In this document: positions 59,941-64,000 of the stretch, piece after piece
Layout: the number at the start of each line of letters is the position of its first letter
How positions within the stretch are numbered: the stretch's first letter is position 1
DNA from: Byssothecium circinans
Taxonomy: Eukaryota > Ascomycota > Dothideomycetes > Pleosporales > Massarinaceae
DNA length: 64,000 nt
Direction of reading: 5' to 3'
Assembly (NCBI GenBank): GCA_010015675.1
Contig: ML977060.1
Span: 1 to 64,000, forward strand
The notes under the pieces: model-generated
The model's database searches: none
Told to the model about the DNA's origin: nothing
The model's input: only the letters and a program-made list of their open reading frames with translations
Made by a program: the position numbers and the translations under genes

Positions 59941-60479
59941 GCTGGCGGACTGATCGGAGAGATGTGGGAACCGCACTTTGACAGATTTACGCGGCGAGGG
60001 CGATGGCAGATGGAGCGCGCGTTGTTCGGGGGTCGAGAGGTGGAAGTGACACTGTTTAGTGATGGATTGCGGATTTGATGTTTCAATGTTCGCGCGACGT
60101 CGAGGTTGGGCCTTGTTCGAGCTGGCTGGCTCCGGCGCAACAGCCAAGTCGCCTAACGTCATAGGGGAAGAGCCGTTTGATTGGGCAGGAAGGCCGGGGT
60201 TGGAACACGTAAGCGATCACCTCCATCTTCCATTGAATCCATTCTGCACAGGCAGCAGCTTTTTCATCTCCTTGATAGGAGACACGATGTCTGGTGTGTG
60301 CCGTCGTCACGCTCGCCTACGCGTCATCATTCACTACCGCTACGTGTCGCCGCCCGAACAGCCACCTGAGCAGTCCGCTCCAATGAGGATAGCAGGACGA
60401 TTCACCATCTACCGTTGAACTAAGAATAATCGATAGAGCCTATTTAACCATCCTATTTCAAAATCTCCAGCTGCATGCT
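59941..60479. other. Intergenic region
   Basis: 539 bp between the Tvp15-like start and the stop of family gene D. Several frames are open but none is supported. Confidence 0.5.
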
Positions 60480-61373
60480 CTATATCTCCTCCAGCGTACA
60501 TCCAGGCAATATCTTACCTTGCTTGACCCCACCCTCCTTGAACGCTGCCTTATCAATTTCTTCCCCCGTTCCTGGCATCGCCGGTCCAATCCTCGCCAAT
60601 ACCCTTTCAAATCCACCCGCCCCGCTACAAGTTATCTTGCTTGTCCAATCCTCCTCGCCACATTCCACGCTATCGTGTCCGAACTTCGTTCTGGCAGGGG
60701 GCTCGGCGACGGGCCATATCGCGCTTTTATCATTGACGTTTACTCTCGCTGCGAAGCCAATGTTTTGCTCATTCAGAATTGTGATAGTTCGGGTTACTAG
60801 GATGCCGGCCTGCTGGGAGGGATCGCCGTCTTCTTCGATGATAGGTAGGGAAATGCCAGAACGGGTGACTTTTTGCATACAGGGAAGCTGTTGTCGTATC
60901 CATGGCACAATACCACGTTCCACTTTATCATCCCCCCCTCGAGGCTGTACCCTTCTCTCCACGCCTGCATCTCTCTTCTGCTTCACAAGCCTCGCCGGTT
61001 CTCTCTCTGCGGCCCTTTCCACGCTGTCCTCCTGCCTTCTCTCCCCCATGATTCTCTCTATACTCTCATTCTTCCACACCTGCCACAACGTCGGTACCCT
61101 TCCCGCTTCTCTTTCTTCAAGCCGACCGTCTATATCCATCCCCATATGATGGTTAGCCATGCAAAGCGAGTATTTCTGCAGCATAGCCTGCCATGCATCG
61201 TCTTCTGCTTTATGCTCCACGACTCGCCAGCCCCAGGATCGCAGATCGCGGACTATCATTTTGTTGATGAAGTCGGGCGATGAGATAGCGTAGACAGGGC
61301 TGTCCGTATTGCGTGTGCTGAATAGCGGTGTAATGTTGGAGGGAGCTTCTGGGGTGTAGATTAGGTAGGGCAT
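60480..61373 (-). CDS. MPY-WGW family protein D (unknown function)
   Basis: Single-exon frame of 297 residues. It starts MPYLIYTPEAPSNITPLF, has a spacer with DSPVYAISSPDFINKM, then VRDLRSWGWRVVEHKA, matching the family signature. The rest contains basic and acidic helices (RIMGERRQEDSVERAAERE) and, towards the end, a stretch with beta-like segments (LVTRTITILNEQNIGFAARVNV). No known domain is visible. Like B, the coding strand is C-rich near the start and richer in G later. It is transcribed away from family gene E with 410 bp between the starts. Confidence 0.6.
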   Translation of the reverse strand: MPYLIYTPEAPSNITPLFSTRNTDSPVYAISSPDFINKMIVRDLRSWGWRVVEHKAEDDAWQAMLQKYSLCMANHHMGMDIDGRLEEREAGRVPTLWQVWKNESIERIMGERRQEDSVERAAEREPARLVKQKRDAGVERRVQPRGGDDKVERGIVPWIRQQLPCMQKVTRSGISLPIIEEDGDPSQQAGILVTRTITILNEQNIGFAARVNVNDKSAIWPVAEPPARTKFGHDSVECGEEDWTSKITCSGAGGFERVLARIGPAMPGTGEEIDKAAFKEGGVKQGKILPGCTLEEI

Positions 61374-61783
61374 TTTTGCGCCGAATTGAGAGATGTGTTT
61401 GCGCTGAGGGTTCTGTCATTGAGAGTACAGGAAGGGTTTAGAACTGCGCAGAGAATGGAGAGACCATTCTCATGTGCTAGGAATCACTCACATCCTAACA
61501 TGGAATAAGGCCGTATTTAAGAGAAATACTAATGGCGCGATAGTGTGAAGACAGCGATAGAAATTCCATTCTCGTTCAGTATTCACAATAGTCAACAATG
61601 ACCTCCCCTTCCATTGTGCAAAGCACACCCACGGCAGCCATCACCTCCGTTAAATATAGCACACATTGTTCACCGCATTGTTAACGTTCTATAAATCCAA
61701 TGCATCTTCACGTTTCAATTCATTCTACAACCCTCCTTTTCCAACACTCCATTTCTGAAACTCTATTCCCACAAAACCCCAAA
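61374..61783. promoter_or_regulatory. Shared promoter region of family genes D and E
   Basis: Two MPY-WGW family genes face away from each other across 410 bp. A TATAAAT element at 61690-61696 is 88-94 bp upstream of the gene E start. On the other strand a TTAAATA element about 140 bp upstream of the gene D start is a weaker candidate. Confidence 0.5.
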
Positions 61784-62104
61784 ATGCCCTACCTCATCCG
61801 CTCCCACTCCAGCCCCTACGTCTTCTCCACCGCCTCGCGCGACATCTCCACTTTCCTGCACACCACGCACCGCTGGACGGTGATGTGGTTCGATCCCGCC
61901 AAGGTCGCTGATGCTGTGACCACGTCTTGCATCGTCGAGACTGCGGACGGCGGTGTCGAGCTTGACGAACATATTCTAAATCCGAGGGGGATTGAGGAGG
62001 GCATGAGGACGATGCTTGATTGGGATGGGTTTGGGGATGTGGATATTAAGTATGCAGGACGGCTGAGGGGGAGGAAGGGGGGTGGTGGGACTTGGGCTGA
62101 GTGA
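61784..62104 (+). CDS. MPY-WGW family protein E, compact (unknown function)
   Basis: Single-exon frame of 106 residues. It starts MPYLIRSHSSPYVF and continues SRDISTFLHTTHRWTVMWFDP, so the second half of the signature is diverged: the Trp is kept but the Trp-Gly-Trp is not. A region of acidic and hydrophobic residues follows (VELDEHILNPRGIEEGM), ending with a Gly/Arg-rich tail (AGRLRGRKGGGG). The ATG is in a strong A-rich context (AAAATG) as in gene A. Its divergent arrangement with gene D supports a real gene. Confidence 0.55.
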   Translation: MPYLIRSHSSPYVFSTASRDISTFLHTTHRWTVMWFDPAKVADAVTTSCIVETADGGVELDEHILNPRGIEEGMRTMLDWDGFGDVDIKYAGRLRGRKGGGGTWAE

Positions 62105-62325
62105 GCCGGAGAGGAAGCGGTGCTGATTAGAAATTGAAATTTAGGGTTTGGAGGGTGAAGATGAGGGAGATGATCATTTGATGATAAAATATATTCCAAC
62201 ACTGTTGTGCAAAACCGAGAGGCTCTAGAGTCCTTCTCTACACGCAGTACTAAAGCAAGTATAACCTCGAAACATCTCTTGACCAATTAATATACACAGT
62301 GAAACGAACCATTCATTCCAAACCA

Positions 62326-63915
62326 TCATGACTGTTTCTTCCCCTTCCCCTTCCCCCATTTCCACAGCTTAGAAACTTTCTTCATCCTCGCAACAAACCC
62401 CTTCTTCTCCTTCTTCAACCCACTCCTTCCCATCCCCTCCCCTTCCTTTTGCATCTCCACATTCTCCACCCTCTCCTCCTTCGCCTTGCCCTTCCCAAGC
62501 CGTAGCATCGCCGGTGCCCGGAAAATCTTCTTCACAACCAAGCGCCGGCGCACCACATCACCGTCACCAGCGGGCCCGTGAGCAGGACCAGGCACACAAC
62601 GAAGCTCCTGAGTGCCAATGGCACCTACATAAACCTCCGTCTTCGCATCTTCATCGATAGCGCCAGATCTCAGGGCCACAGGGTCCGGGAATTGCTGCAG
62701 CGTCCTCTGCCACGCCACCCACTCTTCCAGGCTCTCGACCTTGCTTTTCCGGTTGGAGTCGGCGGTGCGAATGTCTTCGCGCTGTTCTTCAACCAGGGTT
62801 TGCGAGTCGTTTGTGCCGGCGGTTGTGGGGGTGCTGTAGATGCTTGATGTCGCGTACTGGGTTGACTGCTTCGCTTCGCGCAGAACCTCCTCCCTCTTGC
62901 GAATGACCTCGAGGGGTATCCAGTCAAAGGAATTTGGGTCTGGACTCGGGCTATCTCGTGTCATGGCATCGAGGGTCGTGAAAGAGCGTCGGCGAGGTCG
63001 AACCGCGAGCCCTGAAACCATGTCTCCGAGACCTCGAGGAACGACAGTGCTCAGTTGATCGATCGGCCACGTGACTGACCGCATCGGTTTGGCACAAGTA
63101 GGAATCTCGTCGTCGTCCCAAAGCGCGCTCAAGACAAGCGTGCGAGTAATCTTCCGCGGACCCGATTCACCGGATGTTCCGGGTGGTGGTGAGTGGTTTG
63201 CCGTCGTCAGAGTTGGGTTTTCCTTGGAAGCTTTCAGCGCGATATGCTGGATGGAATTCCGTCTCCGTGGCAGTTTCGAGATCTGGCTATGTTCCCGTCC
63301 TTTGTTCTTCTGAAGGGGAAACGTGAAGCGTTTTTTCGGTTTCACTGCATCTTCCACTTCACTGTCGTAGTCGTAGTCGAGCTCCCAATCCCACGTCTCC
63401 GCTTGACGTTTCCGTATCACAGCCTCTTTCTCCTCTTTCTCTTCCTCCTTGTCATCATCCTCGCAGAAATACCTCTCCATCTCGCTCGAAACACACAGAA
63501 AGATTCTCGCCATCCCGGTAATGCTGCATTGCTCATGTTCTCCTGCATCGCCGTCCAGAGATGCGGAGACTTGCGGGCAGAGTTCGTGAAGTCGGTGCTC
63601 CTTGTACATTCGTCGCAGCTCTTTACCTCTGCCGTTCCATGCGGACAGTGTTGCATCGATGTCGCGTTTGTAGTCGGGTAGGAGGTTCCAGCGCGTCTTG
63701 GTCATGATGTTGAAGAGGTATTCGCGGACGGCTTCGGGGTCCGCATCATCGGTCGGGACGGGAAATAGTGGCGTGTAGTAATCCTTGTGAGTTACTGGGC
63801 TGGGGATATCTGTCGGCGGCACCGTGGTTGGGCTCAGTGTGCTATCATCTTTCTCGGAGGCCTGGGGGCTCGGCATGGTGCACTCTTTGGTAAAAGTCGT
63901 GGGTTGCGAGATCAT
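62326..63915 (-). CDS. Uncharacterised charged protein
   Basis: Single-exon frame of 529 residues. The N-terminal ~60 residues are Ser/Thr/Pro-rich. A region around residues 70-170 looks folded (NIMTKTRWNLLPDYKRDID, then GMARIFLCVSSEMERYF). Next comes an acidic Asp/Glu/Tyr stretch, then basic and Ser-rich parts, and a Lys-rich C-terminus (KKVSKLWKWGKGKGKK) that could bind nucleic acid or membrane. I do not recognise a domain. A second in-frame Met (MPSPQAS, 13 residues in) may be the true start. The open length makes it likely to be a gene. Confidence 0.55.
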   Translation of the reverse strand: MISQPTTFTKECTMPSPQASEKDDSTLSPTTVPPTDIPSPVTHKDYYTPLFPVPTDDADPEAVREYLFNIMTKTRWNLLPDYKRDIDATLSAWNGRGKELRRMYKEHRLHELCPQVSASLDGDAGEHEQCSITGMARIFLCVSSEMERYFCEDDDKEEEKEEKEAVIRKRQAETWDWELDYDYDSEVEDAVKPKKRFTFPLQKNKGREHSQISKLPRRRNSIQHIALKASKENPTLTTANHSPPPGTSGESGPRKITRTLVLSALWDDDEIPTCAKPMRSVTWPIDQLSTVVPRGLGDMVSGLAVRPRRRSFTTLDAMTRDSPSPDPNSFDWIPLEVIRKREEVLREAKQSTQYATSSIYSTPTTAGTNDSQTLVEEQREDIRTADSNRKSKVESLEEWVAWQRTLQQFPDPVALRSGAIDEDAKTEVYVGAIGTQELRCVPGPAHGPAGDGDVVRRRLVVKKIFRAPAMLRLGKGKAKEERVENVEMQKEGEGMGRSGLKKEKKGFVARMKKVSKLWKWGKGKGKKQS

Positions 63916-64000
63916 CGTGGAAGATTATATGCGTGTGATGAAGTTGTAAGATGTGGGTTGTAGAAGTTATGTGCAAGGGAATTTATAGATATTTATATGT

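Noticed and set aside
59917..60162. Upstream in-frame ATG extending the Tvp15-like protein by 74 residues
   Set aside because: The added residues are Pro/Ser/Arg-rich and unlike this small membrane family, whose members start next to the first helix, so the ATG at 59940 is preferred.
1..64000. tRNA genes, rRNA, CRISPR arrays and a secondary-metabolite cluster
   Set aside because: I saw no convincing B-box/T-loop pair, rRNA sequence, spaced palindromic repeats or polyketide/peptide synthetase genes. tRNA detection by eye is weak, so a dedicated covariance search would be decisive.

Overview
This is a fungal nuclear window, most likely from a filamentous ascomycete (probably Dothideomycetes). 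Genes carry short introns (mostly 50-75 nt) with GTRNGT donors and CTAAC/CTGAC-like branch points. They include typical Ascomycota families: a NirA/NIT4-like Zn2Cys6 factor, a SreA-type GATA factor with two zinc fingers around a Cys-rich centre, Tao3/Mor2, and a Tvp15-like protein. All exon models were read by eye from splice motifs, reading phase and family resemblance. In the multi-exon models the exon lengths add up to an open frame.

Layout. 1-5 kb: flank, then the NirA/NIT4-like regulator (-). 5-9.1 kb: SNF2/RING ATPase (-). 9.1-10.6 kb: AT-rich spacer with a decayed direct repeat. 10.6-12.9 kb: vacuolar-type Ca2+/H+ exchanger (-), whose first annotated intron is a repeat that recurs at 52.7 kb. 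13-15.4 kb: empty. 15.4-19.7 kb: Pmp3-like protein, 3-hydroxyisobutyrate dehydrogenase and Pol III subunit Rpc37 (all -). 19.9-23.5 kb: DDB1 (+), divergent from Rpc37. 24.3-32.4 kb: Tao3/Mor2 (-). 33.8-36 kb: NADPH-cytochrome P450 reductase (+). 36-39.3 kb: empty. 39.3-41.2 kb: two-RRM RNA-binding protein (+). 43.7-48.4 kb: Rpn1 (-) and Rio2 (+), divergent. 50.9-52 kb: eIF2B alpha (+). 53.4-54.7 kb: unknown 407-residue protein (+). 56.2-57.9 kb: SreA-type factor (-). 59.1-59.9 kb: Tvp15-like protein (-). 62.3-63.9 kb: unknown basic/acidic protein (-).

Most genes are conserved housekeeping functions (transcription, proteasome, ribosome maturation, translation initiation, Golgi membrane, polarity, redox supply to P450s) mixed with regulators of nitrogen and iron use. 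I see no biosynthetic cluster.

The most unusual content is in 42.5-62.1 kb. Five genes, and perhaps a sixth, are scattered between housekeeping genes and share an N-terminal signature: Met-x-Tyr-x-Ile at the very start, then an Asp-x-x-(S/T)-Trp-Gly-(W/Y)-like block 15-50 residues later. Their tails differ completely, and several switch from C-rich to G-rich on the coding strand. I recognise no described family; this looks like a lineage-specific paralogous group, and it is my main candidate for something undescribed. The second main candidate is the intron-borne repeat in the exchanger gene, which resembles an introner-like element with a mutated intergenic copy.
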